Source: an uncultured Kangiellaceae bacterium (GTDB taxonomy: Bacteria; Pseudomonadota; Gammaproteobacteria; Enterobacterales; Kangiellaceae). Taken from it: a stretch of DNA of 49,533 bases. The translations under genes were made by a program, and so were the position numbers. This document shows, one piece after another, positions 35,637 through 45,013 of the stretch (its first letter is position 1; every line of letters starts with the position of its first letter). The DNA is taken from positions 1 through 49,533 of the forward strand of contig CAJQOL010000085.1 in NCBI GenBank assembly GCA_905479925.1, given 5' to 3'. The notes beneath the pieces are model-generated. The model was given only the letters and a program-made list of their open reading frames with translations, was not told the origin of the DNA and did not search any database.

Positions 35637-37628
35637 ATGCGGATTGACAGCCAATTTGACGTTTTTGTAAGCCACGCATCAAAAGACCGAGACGTCGCTG
35701 AAGAAATGGTCGAACACCTAGAAAATAAAGGTATCAAATGTTGGGTTGCCCCCAGAGACGTCACGCCAGGATTGAATTACGGTGCTGAAATAATAAAAGG
35801 TATAGAAAGATCAAAATGCCTCATATTGATACTTTCTGAAGATGCCAATAAATCTACTTTTGTAATGAATGAAGTAGAGCGAGCGGTAACAAAGGGAAAA
35901 GTTATATTTCCAGTTCGTATAGCAGATATCCTACCCTGCGCTAACTTAGAACTCTATATATCCTCAAATCACTGGATAGAAGCTTGGAATGGAAAATTTA
36001 ATCAGCAGATGGGGCATCTGGCTTCTACAATCTCATCGCAGTTTGATATTAACCACTCCGAAAAAATAACACCTCAACCCGAAACCGTTCACAACACTTT
36101 TAAAAATACCCCCTCCCACAATGAAGAGTCTGAACTTACTCTAAAAATACAAGGTATTCTTAAGTACTTAGGGTATAACGTTGCAACCAATGGGATCCTA
36201 GATGCTAGAACCTCTAGCGTTATCAAGAAATTCGAAAAATCTCAAGGGCTTGATGAGCTTGGTGTAGCGGACGCGTTTTTATTGGATAAATTAATGGAGT
36301 GCAAAACAAACCTGGAAAATGAAAAGGTGCACAAAACTGAAAGACAGGAAGAACAAAAAAAAGCCCTTGAAACTACGCAGCCAAAACAACAACAACAACA
36401 ACAACAACAACAAGATAAAAACAATCTTGAAAATTTAGATAAAAACGATGTAGTTTCTACTGAAAAAACAACAGAAAAAACCTCAACAAATTTAGGTTTT
36501 ATTCTCATATCAGTTTTGCTCCTACTTTGTTGTTGTGATTATTATTTTGAAGATATCTTTCTTAAGGGAAGTTACCTGTTCATACCTTTGTCAGCAATTG
36601 CCAGTTATAAATATGGAGCAAAGGCATTTAAGTTATTATTATTTCTTTCCCCCTTAGCATTTAGCATTGCGTTATCAGATGATTTTTCGATGGGGATTTC
36701 ACTAGAAAAGTATCTGGCGGCTATTACGGTGAGCTTTATATTCTTAAATCCAAACAAAGCGATTGACATCATCAGAAAAATCGCTTCTTATAGATGGCGT
36801 TTAACCATCTTGGTATTATTTTCATTTGTCGCTATTTCAGTTTCATTTGAATTTAATTGGTCTCCATATCTGTCTACTCTATTTTCATTTGAACTAGTAC
36901 TAACCATCCTATGCTTTGCTCTTTTTTTCTTCAGTTCACCAAGCAAATTTTCGAGTGCGATATTATTGGCAACTCTATTTTTTACACTGATGTCGAGTTT
37001 ATTTATGGAGTACAATAATATTCATTTAGAAATATACGACGAAAGCTATATTTATAACATTACTAACTTGTACGGTAGTTTTGGCTTGGTAGTTATCGCG
37101 CTATTATCTAATCAACTAAAAAAGGACATAAACAAGCCAACAGCTCTTTTGAAAGCTAAATATGCCTTTGTGGCTTTTGCCTTTTCTTCGTTTTACCTGT
37201 GTAGCCATTTCTTAAATTTGGACCTGAGTAATTTCTTTGAAATTTATACAGCGTCTGCTCAAGGTGCCTCTGAAACCTCTAGTAGCGCATCCGATTTTGA
37301 AATTATCGAAGTCGTCGGCAATGAAATCACGAGCAGAGTGAGTTATATTGTACCGCTACTGCTATTCTTTATTTTTGGCTCAACTCTAAACACATGGACA
37401 AAACGGAGTACTGTTGGATCTGTGGTCGTTTTATCCGTAGTTAACTCATTGTTCAAGACATACTTCTTTGTAGACGACTATGGAATGCGTTTAGATCAGG
37501 CTTTAGTCCTTTCATTAATCGAAAACGTCATTTTTATTGTCAGCTGCGTTGTAGTGATAGCTATCGGTCAGAAGTCTCGGAATTTCCTAAAGGTGAATGT
37601 TTTTGCGGAGCGAAGTTTGACCGAGTAA
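35637..37628 (+). CDS. TIR-domain protein with peptidoglycan-binding-like domain, polyQ linker and multi-span membrane region
   Basis: 663 residues. Residues 5-135 are a TIR domain (FDVFVSHASKDRDVAEEM, GIKCWVAPRD, LILILSEDANKS) with Glu79 in MNEVERA at the position of the catalytic glutamate of NAD-cleaving TIRs. Residues ~167-222 look like a PG_binding_1 helical domain (IQGILKYLGYNV, GILDARTSSVIKKFEKSQGL). A charged linker with nine CAA-coded glutamines follows. From ~288 to the end there are about ten hydrophobic segments with a hydrophilic Ser/Glu-rich loop near 540-565. The TIR and PG-binding-like parts lie before the first span, so both should be on the same, probably cytoplasmic, side. 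It has its own spacing and terminator-bounded context, with no obvious partner gene. A role in phage defence or signalling is inference. Confidence 0.82.
   Translation: MRIDSQFDVFVSHASKDRDVAEEMVEHLENKGIKCWVAPRDVTPGLNYGAEIIKGIERSKCLILILSEDANKSTFVMNEVERAVTKGKVIFPVRIADILPCANLELYISSNHWIEAWNGKFNQQMGHLASTISSQFDINHSEKITPQPETVHNTFKNTPSHNEESELTLKIQGILKYLGYNVATNGILDARTSSVIKKFEKSQGLDELGVADAFLLDKLMECKTNLENEKVHKTERQEEQKKALETTQPKQQQQQQQQQDKNNLENLDKNDVVSTEKTTEKTSTNLGFILISVLLLLCCCDYYFEDIFLKGSYLFIPLSAIASYKYGAKAFKLLLFLSPLAFSIALSDDFSMGISLEKYLAAITVSFIFLNPNKAIDIIRKIASYRWRLTILVLFSFVAISVSFEFNWSPYLSTLFSFELVLTILCFALFFFSSPSKFSSAILLATLFFTLMSSLFMEYNNIHLEIYDESYIYNITNLYGSFGLVVIALLSNQLKKDINKPTALLKAKYAFVAFAFSSFYLCSHFLNLDLSNFFEIYTASAQGASETSSSASDFEIIEVVGNEITSRVSYIVPLLLFFIFGSTLNTWTKRSTVGSVVVLSVVNSLFKTYFFVDDYGMRLDQALVLSLIENVIFIVSCVVVIAIGQKSRNFLKVNVFAERSLTE
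36387..36413 (+). repeat. CAA trinucleotide repeat encoding polyglutamine
   Basis: Nine uninterrupted CAA codons lie within the TIR gene linker. A repeat of this purity is prone to slippage; changes in units of three keep the frame and alter linker length only. Confidence 0.95.
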
Positions 37629-38080
37629 CGCTTACGATGCATTGGCACCAACTTAATCTCGATATCCAGCAATTAGTGATGAAGCTCTATTGCCTATCTA
37701 TAGATAATAGTTCTCTAATAGAATTATTATTTGCCAAGCGAGTTGGGAACAGAAACACATAATAGGCTCTCTTTTACAGCACTATTAATTCAAATAATGG
37801 TTCAGGCGCATTTTACAATATAAAGGTATTTTTATTTGCCAAAATACAAACAACTCCTTTAAAAAAGAGTTGAGTGTACATCTAGGCTAAAAGAGCTCAA
37901 CATACCTTACTCCCCCCTTAAAGTTGACTCGGTCGAACTAGCGACATTCCAATTGAGATCTAACAACGAGTGGAGGAGCTAAAGAGCGTGGAGGCACGTA
38001 GTATTATATAAACAAAGCGGATATAGAAGAGCACTCACGACCAAGTGCCCGTTAAACTTCAAATTAGATTACAATATAAA
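37629..38080. other. Intergenic region between the TIR gene and the S9 peptidase gene
   Basis: 452 bases between convergent genes. It holds a perfect 12-bp palindrome TATCTATAGATA (37695-37706) and an inverted repeat CAACTC/GAGTTG (37851-37856 and 37867-37872) without a T run. I find no convincing ORF, RNA gene or terminator. Confidence 0.5.
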
Positions 38081-40495
38081 CTACTTTGAATTCTTAACAT
38101 ATTTATCTAACCACTCATGTTGTTCCCACAACAAATGCATTAGCGACTCGCGTGCACGATAACCATGCTGTTCGTGTGGTAGCATGACCAATCTTGCATT
38201 ACCGCCTAATCCTTTCATTGCCGCGAACATTCTTTCTGATTGCATCGGGAAAGTTCCAGAGTTAGGATCCTCTTTACCGTGAATCATTAGCATTGGCTCA
38301 TTGATTTTCTCGGCATGAAAAAATGGTGACATAGTCGCATAAACAGATTGCCCCTCCCAAAAACTACGCTCTTCCCCTTGAAAACCAAAAGGTGTTAGGG
38401 TTCGATTGTAAGCTCCACTTCGAGCAATTCCAGCTTTAAACATATCACTATGCGCTAGCAAGTTAGCAACCATAAATGCGCCGTATGAATGACCTGCGAT
38501 AGCAATCTTTTCAGGGTCAGCAATTCCCTCCTTCACTAAAACGTCAACGGCTGCTTGTGCACTATCTACCAATTGTTTTCGAAAGCTATCATTTGGTAAA
38601 TTATCGCCAGCCCCAATGATTGGCATTTTGGGGTCATCAAAAACTGCAAAACCTTGCGCTAAATGCGGCAACGGCCCCCAGTAACTTACTCTAACAAACT
38701 CGTAAGGCGAATCCGTCACCTGACTAGCAACAGCTTTATCTTTATACTCAAGTGGATAAGCCCACATCAGTACTGGCAAAGGCCCTTTACTCTTGTCGTA
38801 ACCTGGCGGTAAATACAATGTGCCGGTTAAATCAACACCATCGGCGCGTTTATATTTAATTAACTCTTTAGTCACTCCAACAAAAGCTGGGGACGGATGA
38901 GGAAACTGAGTAAACTGAGTGACCGAATTATTCTGAATATCACGAACAAAAAAGTTCGGTTGCTCGGTTTGTGATTCACGAAGCGTTAACACCTTACCTG
39001 CTTCTTCATTTAGCGTAGCAACAATTCTTTCATAGTAAGGAGCCTCAGACTGCCACAAACGATTCTTCTCTCCAGTAGAAAAATCGAACTCGTCCATAAA
39101 TGGGATATTCCCCTTAGGAGAAGCGCCATTACCCGTTAAGAAAACCTTACTGTTATCACCAAAGACTTTAATGACGTCTACGCCATACTGGTTAGTTTGG
39201 GTCACAAAATTTCCAGGATCTTTATATCGGTCATTATAAGAGCGTTGTTGAAAAAGTACCTTTTCAGCGGATGGGTTATTCGGCGAAAACTTCCAAACGC
39301 GATATTGTCTATCGCTAAAGCGCCAATCACCAATAATCGCAAAATCATCATTACCCCATTCGATGCCTGCAAAACGGCGTTCTACTTTTTGAAACAAGGT
39401 GGGCGTGTTTTTAAAGGGAGCGTTCCAAGTATAAACAGCATCATGGAAATCAACTTTCGTAGCCATGTTTCCACCGTCTTGTGTTTCAGCCCAATACAAA
39501 GTCGCAGCCTTGTCACCACGCCAAGCAATATTGCGTCGCCCTTCTCTGGCGGAATCAAAACCTTTTGGAATATTCTCTCCCGAAGCTAGCTGTTCTACTT
39601 GCTTAATAACTTTTCCGTCCAAGTCCCAAACTTCAGTCAGTAATGGAAAGCGTCGAGCGGGTACTAAATAAGAAAAGGGTTTGTTATATTGCGATACCAA
39701 TAAATATTTTCCATCGGGGGACTGGCTATACCCATTATAAATACCCGGTTTACCAATTTTCTTAACCTTTCCTTTCAAACTGATGCTAGCCATTTGTGAA
39801 GTCGTTAAGAACTCGAACAACTTAGCATCATAAGGCGTCTTGAGAAGGTTGGAATAAGTTCTTACCGCCGCTTTTTTACCAGAGGTCACTTGAATGACTG
39901 GCTCCATCTTTGCTAATGAGCGAGTGGGACGATCGGAGGCTTTAGCGATCGCTATTCTTGCATAGAAACCGCTAGAATCTCTCTTCCATAAATAACGACT
40001 ACCACCAAGAGAAGCATTTAGATAAACCTTAGAGATACGTTTTGACTTCTTCTTGTTGAGATTAAAATTCCAAAGCGACAGACCTTTGTTATCTTCAACC
40101 ACAAAAGCCAAGTTTTTCGAGTCAGGGGAAAAACTCACATTCATAACCTTACCTTTTGGCAGGTCGTTAACAGGAATTGTTTTATCGCCCGATACCGAAC
40201 GTATCTCTATTTTGGTATAACCAGTAGAACGACTGGGACCAAATACTGCGGCGTTAATTCTTAAACCCGCTAGCTTTTCTTCTGGCTGCGCTAAATCAAC
40301 GATCGACTGTGCCCCTGGCCGATGCAATACCGCTAGCCATTTTTTGTTATCAGACATGGTTAAACCAGGCCTTCTAGGGGCGTCAACTAAATCAGCCATT
40401 ATTTGAGGTGGTGTCTGATAACCCGATTCCGCAAAACCGTCGCTACTCAGCGATAGCGCGAATATTGATGTTAGGACCAGCAGCAATTTTTTCAT
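38081..40495 (-). CDS. Exported S9-family (prolyl oligopeptidase-like) serine peptidase
   Basis: 804 residues from the ATG at 40495, chosen because AGGGAGA lies 5 bases upstream and MKKLLLVLTSIFALSLSS is a good signal peptide; an in-frame ATG at 40510 would add 5 residues. An N-terminal beta-propeller-like part (~40-560) is followed by the alpha/beta-hydrolase domain. The triad is Ser670 in GHSYGAF, Asp743 in GKEDPNSGT and His777 in EQHGY. The pattern LPPGYDKSKGPLPVLMWAYP resembles the S9D glutamyl-endopeptidase-like subgroup. Expected to act on peptides in the periplasm. It starts ~300 bases from the M24 peptidase gene on the same strand. Confidence 0.9.
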   Translation of the reverse strand: MKKLLLVLTSIFALSLSSDGFAESGYQTPPQIMADLVDAPRRPGLTMSDNKKWLAVLHRPGAQSIVDLAQPEEKLAGLRINAAVFGPSRSTGYTKIEIRSVSGDKTIPVNDLPKGKVMNVSFSPDSKNLAFVVEDNKGLSLWNFNLNKKKSKRISKVYLNASLGGSRYLWKRDSSGFYARIAIAKASDRPTRSLAKMEPVIQVTSGKKAAVRTYSNLLKTPYDAKLFEFLTTSQMASISLKGKVKKIGKPGIYNGYSQSPDGKYLLVSQYNKPFSYLVPARRFPLLTEVWDLDGKVIKQVEQLASGENIPKGFDSAREGRRNIAWRGDKAATLYWAETQDGGNMATKVDFHDAVYTWNAPFKNTPTLFQKVERRFAGIEWGNDDFAIIGDWRFSDRQYRVWKFSPNNPSAEKVLFQQRSYNDRYKDPGNFVTQTNQYGVDVIKVFGDNSKVFLTGNGASPKGNIPFMDEFDFSTGEKNRLWQSEAPYYERIVATLNEEAGKVLTLRESQTEQPNFFVRDIQNNSVTQFTQFPHPSPAFVGVTKELIKYKRADGVDLTGTLYLPPGYDKSKGPLPVLMWAYPLEYKDKAVASQVTDSPYEFVRVSYWGPLPHLAQGFAVFDDPKMPIIGAGDNLPNDSFRKQLVDSAQAAVDVLVKEGIADPEKIAIAGHSYGAFMVANLLAHSDMFKAGIARSGAYNRTLTPFGFQGEERSFWEGQSVYATMSPFFHAEKINEPMLMIHGKEDPNSGTFPMQSERMFAAMKGLGGNARLVMLPHEQHGYRARESLMHLLWEQHEWLDKYVKNSK

Positions 40496-40729
40496 GTTTT
40501 CTCCCTGCATTGTAAAAATTTAAAAATTATCAAGTATAAATATAGAAATCGAAAATCAGCATTCAGAATTTAAAATTAAGAATCGCGGCATAACCACTAT
40601 TACTGCTCTCAACAAGGGTTACGCGATAGAATCAACGTGCAAGCATACACTAATTGTGAAAAGGTGAAACTTGGCAAATTGTAAGAATACATGGCATGAC
40701 CGGCGTTAGTTAGTTTTTAGGTCATTTAC

Positions 40730-40759
40730 GCCTAGATGGTTGAAGCCTAGATGGTTGAA
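40730..40759. repeat. Two perfect 15-bp direct repeats
   Basis: GCCTAGATGGTTGAA occurs twice head to tail, then a decayed third copy ACAAAGCTAGTTCAA. It lies in the spacer downstream of the M24 peptidase gene and has no ORF. Confidence 0.85.
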
Positions 40760-40804
40760 ACAAAGCTAGTTCAAGCCAAACTAGCCCAGATTCACCCAAA
40801 ACCG

Positions 40805-42142
40805 TTATTCAATGAGTAACAGTTCCTCTTGACGCCCATTAAAATACCAGACCCCAGTTTTATCAAACATGGCATCTTCTTCCAGCATTATTCTTATTTC
40901 TTTATCCCATTCTTTTATAGTAACGGCATTATTGAGCTCAATGGAATAGGCCGTATTTAAGTGAAGTGGATAGTCACCTGAGCCCTCAACTCCCCCTTGA
41001 GAATCCCACATTCCGAGTGTAGTGCCTGCCGCATGACCGTGGTACCCCAATGGATGAGTGTAGATTGTCGGTTTTAAGCCCTGAGTGATTGCCTGTTTTC
41101 TAGAAAGTGATAAAACCAGGTTTCCGGTTACGCCGCTGACAAAGTTACTAGTAAAAATATCCTGCAGCTGATTACCCTTTTTAAGCGCGTCAGTTAAATA
41201 TTTGGGAGCGGACTTTTCACCGTCTTTAAGGACATAAGCATGTTGTTGGGTATCGGTATTGAGTCTCAAATAAGATATTCCAAAATCGACGTGCAGTAAG
41301 TCGCCTTTTTGAATCACTTGACTACCTGTACCATTGGTAAACGCATCTTCATGGTCGAATTTTATATTATCGCTGCGCTGGATAGAGACAGACGGATGAA
41401 ACCAAGTCGCTAATTTCAAATCCAGAACTTTCTCTCTAAACCACCAAACGACATCATCGGTAGTGGTTTTTCCTGGCTCAATGACTTTTCGACTAAAGCC
41501 TTCCGCAATTATCTGATGGGCAATGGAAGTCATATCCTTTAACAAATCAACCTCTTCAGGGATTCTCTCTTCTAGCCACTTTACCGCTAATGCTTCCGCC
41601 GAAACTAAACGCTGTTGGTAACGACTAGGTAACTCTAACATCAAGCGCTCTTTTTCGGTTGCAACAAGCCCATCGGCATGCCCCCATACTTTTGACTGGT
41701 TAATGCCAATACTCTTCGGATCATATTGTTTCATTAAATCCACTAGTGCCTGCCATTGATTGGGCTGCGCTTTTTTGTCCCATGCACGGTCAAAAACTTG
41801 ACCAACATTATAGGGCGCGATGGCTAGCGCCTTAACGTTATCACCTTGTCTTACGAATACGAACATAGTAGTTCGTCTAGCGGAAATCCAAGTGGCGGGA
41901 AGAAACGTCTTCAATACCGGATCTTCGTTATATTCTCGACTAATCAATAACCACATATCAATATTGGTTTCCTTCATTAGTTTTGGTAGTAACTGATTAA
42001 TTCGTTTGGCGGTAACATCATCAATAATTTGCGCTCGTTGTTTTAAAGGCAAAACCGACTGACTCGCAGCTAATGCCTGATAACTCGATGTAACCAACGT
42101 CGAAAGAATTCCGACAAGCATTAGCATTTTGATATTCGTCAT
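40805..42142 (-). CDS. Exported M24-family metallopeptidase (Xaa-Pro aminopeptidase-like)
   Basis: 445 residues. A signal peptide (hydrophobic to ~26, ALAA cleavage) precedes a creatinase-like N-terminal domain and the pita-bread M24 domain. Likely metal ligands are Asp286 in HVDFGIS, Asp297 in LNTDTQQ, a His in HPLGYHGH (363-370), Glu402 in SIELNN and Glu421/422 in MLEEDAMF. M24 enzymes with signal peptides are common in peptide-using marine gammaproteobacteria. It probably removes N-terminal residues from imported or exported peptides, but the specificity is not readable. The gene sits between two repeat-filled spacers. Confidence 0.88.
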   Translation of the reverse strand: MTNIKMLMLVGILSTLVTSSYQALAASQSVLPLKQRAQIIDDVTAKRINQLLPKLMKETNIDMWLLISREYNEDPVLKTFLPATWISARRTTMFVFVRQGDNVKALAIAPYNVGQVFDRAWDKKAQPNQWQALVDLMKQYDPKSIGINQSKVWGHADGLVATEKERLMLELPSRYQQRLVSAEALAVKWLEERIPEEVDLLKDMTSIAHQIIAEGFSRKVIEPGKTTTDDVVWWFREKVLDLKLATWFHPSVSIQRSDNIKFDHEDAFTNGTGSQVIQKGDLLHVDFGISYLRLNTDTQQHAYVLKDGEKSAPKYLTDALKKGNQLQDIFTSNFVSGVTGNLVLSLSRKQAITQGLKPTIYTHPLGYHGHAAGTTLGMWDSQGGVEGSGDYPLHLNTAYSIELNNAVTIKEWDKEIRIMLEEDAMFDKTGVWYFNGRQEELLLIE

Positions 42143-42200
42143 ATTTGTTTCCCTAGCTAGTTTTTATTTTTGTGAAGTTTTTTTAACTCTTAGCTTTTAA

Positions 42201-42312
42201 CTCTTAACTCGCAACTAGAAACTAGAAACTAGAAACTAGAAACTAGAAACTAGAAACTAAAAACTAAAAACTAAAAACTAGAAACTAAAAACTAAAAACT
42301 AAAAACTAAAAA
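42201..42312. repeat. Sixteen head-to-tail 7-bp repeats (consensus CT-N3-AA)
   Basis: From 42201 every 7 bases begins with CT and ends with AA: CTCTTAA, CTCGCAA, then six CTAGAAA, three CTAAAAA, one CTAGAAA and four CTAAAAA. The phase is unbroken over 112 bases. Related heptads recur at 42386-42406 and 42432-42473. They lie between polB and the M24 peptidase gene. Confidence 0.93.
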
Positions 42313-42322
42313 CCTGATCTTA

Positions 42323-42348
42323 CCACAGAGGCACAGAGGTCACGGAGG
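42323..42348. repeat. Short CACAGAGG direct repeats between the heptad arrays
   Basis: CACAGAGG occurs twice in tandem (42324-42331, 42332-42339) and once more as CACGGAGG (42341-42348). The stretch CCACAGAGGCACAGAGG is, from memory, a kind of intergenic repeat seen in unrelated bacteria; I cannot verify this here. Confidence 0.7.
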
Positions 42349-42385
42349 TGGAAAACCTGTTTTTAACCTAGCCCCTAGCTCCTAT

Positions 42386-42473
42386 CTCTTAACTCCCAAC
42401 TCGAAACTACCCTTCCCCTGGGGGCTTACCACTCTCAACTCACAACTCGCAACTCGCAACTCGCAACTCTTAA
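42386..42473. repeat. Second and third clusters of CT-N3-AA heptads
   Basis: CTCTTAA CTCCCAA CTCGAAA at 42386-42406, and CTCTCAA CTCACAA three CTCGCAA CTCTTAA at 42432-42473. Same unit type as the array at 42201, with G/C-richer middle bases. Confidence 0.88.
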
Positions 42474-42521
42474 ATTCTCACCTACAATCATTCAATCAAA
42501 GAATTTTTTTCGTTCTATTTT

Positions 42522-44993
42522 CTAAAACAGGCCTAATTGTTGGTCGACTATACCTTGAAATGACAAACCGACAAAGGGTAGGATCGCATCCGCTATCGGC
42601 TCCAATTGTCTATCGACGTACAATTGATAGTCAAGTGGCGAATTAACGAATTCAATCGGTTGTGGTCCAGACACCGTCATATAGTACTCGACCCAACCTT
42701 TATTCTGATAGCGAGGTGGTTTATTTAACTTTTCTAGTTCAAGATCAGCCAACCGAGCCGCTCGAACATGCGGTGGTACATTTTTTATATAATCATCGAG
42801 ATTTCTTCGTAACCGCTTTCGATAAACCAACTTTTTATCAAACTCGCCAGCTAACGTCCTGTTTACCATCTCGGTAACATATTCGCTTGGGTCTTGTTCG
42901 TCAAATACTAACCGATACAGTTCCTGTTGAAATTCACGAGCAAGCAGCGTCCAGTCGGTACGGACATTTTCCAAACCCTTAAATACAATTTGCTCCCCAC
43001 CTTTGATATTGACCAGACCCGCATAACGCTTTTTGCTTCCATGCTCCGAGCCGCGGATAGTAGGCATCAGAAATTTCTTAAAATGAGTCTCAAATTCCAT
43101 TTCCAGAAAACACTCTAAATCCATTTCATTTTTCAGTTTATCTTTCCACCGCTGATTAATGTCTATCGCTAGGTTTTCCCCGATATTTACAGACTCATCA
43201 TCGGTTGTTGCATCCGGCAATAAAACAAATGTGGAATCCGTATCCCCATAAATCACCATGTAACCTTGCTGTTCAATCCATTGAGCAGTCTGCTTCATGA
43301 TTTCGTGCCCCCGCATGGTGATAGAGCTAGCTAACTTAGTATCATAAAAAGCACAGCCGCCGGATCCAAGCACTCCGTAAAAAGAATTCATAATGATTTT
43401 GATTGCTTGTGAACGGGCTTTATCCTTATCTTTTTTGGCTTGATCTCTTTGTTTCCAGAGATCAGTAATAATTTGCGGCAGCAAATGTCTATCACGGGAG
43501 AAGAATGCCCCTTTAAATCCTTCAATGGCACTTTCTCGTGACTTACTTCCTTCAATAAGTCCTAGCGGATCGACTTTGAAGGTTCGAATAATCGACGGGT
43601 ACAAACTTTTGAAATCTAAAACTAACACCTGTTGATACAAACCCGGTTTAGAATCCATGACATATCCACCAGGGCTTGCTAAGCCGCCGCCCTCCGGCAT
43701 ATTTGGAGAAACGTAACCGTGTCGATGAAGTTTCGGCAAATAAAGGTTAGTAAATGCCGCCACTGAACCACCGGGACGGTCAAGTTCCAAACCAGTCAAC
43801 TGACTTCTAAAAACCAGATAGTCAATCAGTTCCAACGATTCAAAAATATCCCAAACCAATAGACAATCTTGAAGATTGTAGATCGCTAATGCACAGGGAT
43901 CGTGATGAAAATTATTGACTATTTCTTGCAATCGTTGTTCGACATCCTTGCTTGTTTTTCCCCGCCCAAGAAACTGTTGAGCTACCGACTCCAAACTAAA
44001 ACTAGCCAGACTATACGACTCCGCTTTCATAGCGGCAATCCCATCAATAACGAATCGGCCGTCAATGCCAACAAAACCTTGATTTGGGTCGCTGAGACTA
44101 TTTTTCCAACGCGCTTTACTTTTGTTTCGGCCAAGTCTCAAATCTATTCCTAGATCACAAGCTCGAGCGAATAACACTTTAAAATCAAAATTAATCACAT
44201 TCCACCCAATAATTAAATCGGGATCAAACGCGGTCACCGTTTCGACAAATGCACGTAATAATTCTGATTCATCAGAGACCCACTGTATTTCGAAATCAAT
44301 CTCTGTCTGCTCACGCATCACTCGATTATAGCTATCAGAATCACTAACCCATTGCTGACTCTTGACCATGATTACTTTGCGAAAGTCATTCCTTTTTTTA
44401 TTACCCAGTACGTCGCTAGGCTTAGCGATAATACCTGCATTCTTAGCGTAGAATCCGATACTAAATAATTCGTGCTCTATCGAGCATTCAATATCAATAG
44501 AAAGGCTTGTTAGTTTCGGGATATAACTCGAGGGTTTTATTTTGGCGTCATCAAAACAATGGTAGCCTGGCTTGCTAACTTGAGACGCTGCGACAAAGGA
44601 GCAACTCCCATAAACAAACCGTTCCATAAGGAAGCGGTCATCGAGCCGAATAGAGGTTTCAAAACTTTCTATGCCGTGTTGGTCCATTAAACGACGCGCA
44701 CTAAAAAAATATCTTTGCGAACGAAAATAAAAACCGGTGACTTTTTGTAATGTAAAGGTTTCCAAGTCTAGAGGTTTGGATTTGTGCTCAATATTGTTTG
44801 CGGTTAAAAGACTGACAACCTTATTGGTTATTGCTTGTTCGATAAAAAATACTGGAGATTGGTGTTTGACGACCAGTTTTACCGGTCCATGCTCAGTAGA
44901 AACCCACAACTCAACTTGTGCACTTTCCCCTCGGTCAAATACCTGCCTTGTTAGTACAAAACCTTCTATGGGTATTTGGGGCAAGTTAGCCAT
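42522..44993 (-). CDS. polB: DNA polymerase II (family B)
   Basis: 823 residues. The 3'-5' exonuclease motifs are present: DIE (Asp167, Glu169 in SLSIDIECS), GWNVINFDF and YNLQDC. The polymerase motifs are DFKSLYPS (Asp460), IIMNSFYGVLGS and YGDTDS (582-587). It is slightly longer than E. coli Pol II (783). Pol II restarts replication at lesions and belongs to the LexA regulon in E. coli. Here its ATG lies only 20 bases after the stop of the transporter-like/HEAT gene with no room for a promoter, so it is probably read from that gene's promoter. A GAAG before the start is a weak ribosome-binding site. Confidence 0.94.
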   Translation of the reverse strand: MANLPQIPIEGFVLTRQVFDRGESAQVELWVSTEHGPVKLVVKHQSPVFFIEQAITNKVVSLLTANNIEHKSKPLDLETFTLQKVTGFYFRSQRYFFSARRLMDQHGIESFETSIRLDDRFLMERFVYGSCSFVAASQVSKPGYHCFDDAKIKPSSYIPKLTSLSIDIECSIEHELFSIGFYAKNAGIIAKPSDVLGNKKRNDFRKVIMVKSQQWVSDSDSYNRVMREQTEIDFEIQWVSDESELLRAFVETVTAFDPDLIIGWNVINFDFKVLFARACDLGIDLRLGRNKSKARWKNSLSDPNQGFVGIDGRFVIDGIAAMKAESYSLASFSLESVAQQFLGRGKTSKDVEQRLQEIVNNFHHDPCALAIYNLQDCLLVWDIFESLELIDYLVFRSQLTGLELDRPGGSVAAFTNLYLPKLHRHGYVSPNMPEGGGLASPGGYVMDSKPGLYQQVLVLDFKSLYPSIIRTFKVDPLGLIEGSKSRESAIEGFKGAFFSRDRHLLPQIITDLWKQRDQAKKDKDKARSQAIKIIMNSFYGVLGSGGCAFYDTKLASSITMRGHEIMKQTAQWIEQQGYMVIYGDTDSTFVLLPDATTDDESVNIGENLAIDINQRWKDKLKNEMDLECFLEMEFETHFKKFLMPTIRGSEHGSKKRYAGLVNIKGGEQIVFKGLENVRTDWTLLAREFQQELYRLVFDEQDPSEYVTEMVNRTLAGEFDKKLVYRKRLRRNLDDYIKNVPPHVRAARLADLELEKLNKPPRYQNKGWVEYYMTVSGPQPIEFVNSPLDYQLYVDRQLEPIADAILPFVGLSFQGIVDQQLGLF

Positions 44994-45013
44994 TTCTAGT
45001 TAGCTTCAGAGCT

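Noticed and set aside
42201..42473. CRISPR array
   Set aside because: Units are 7 bp without spacers; no cas genes nearby.
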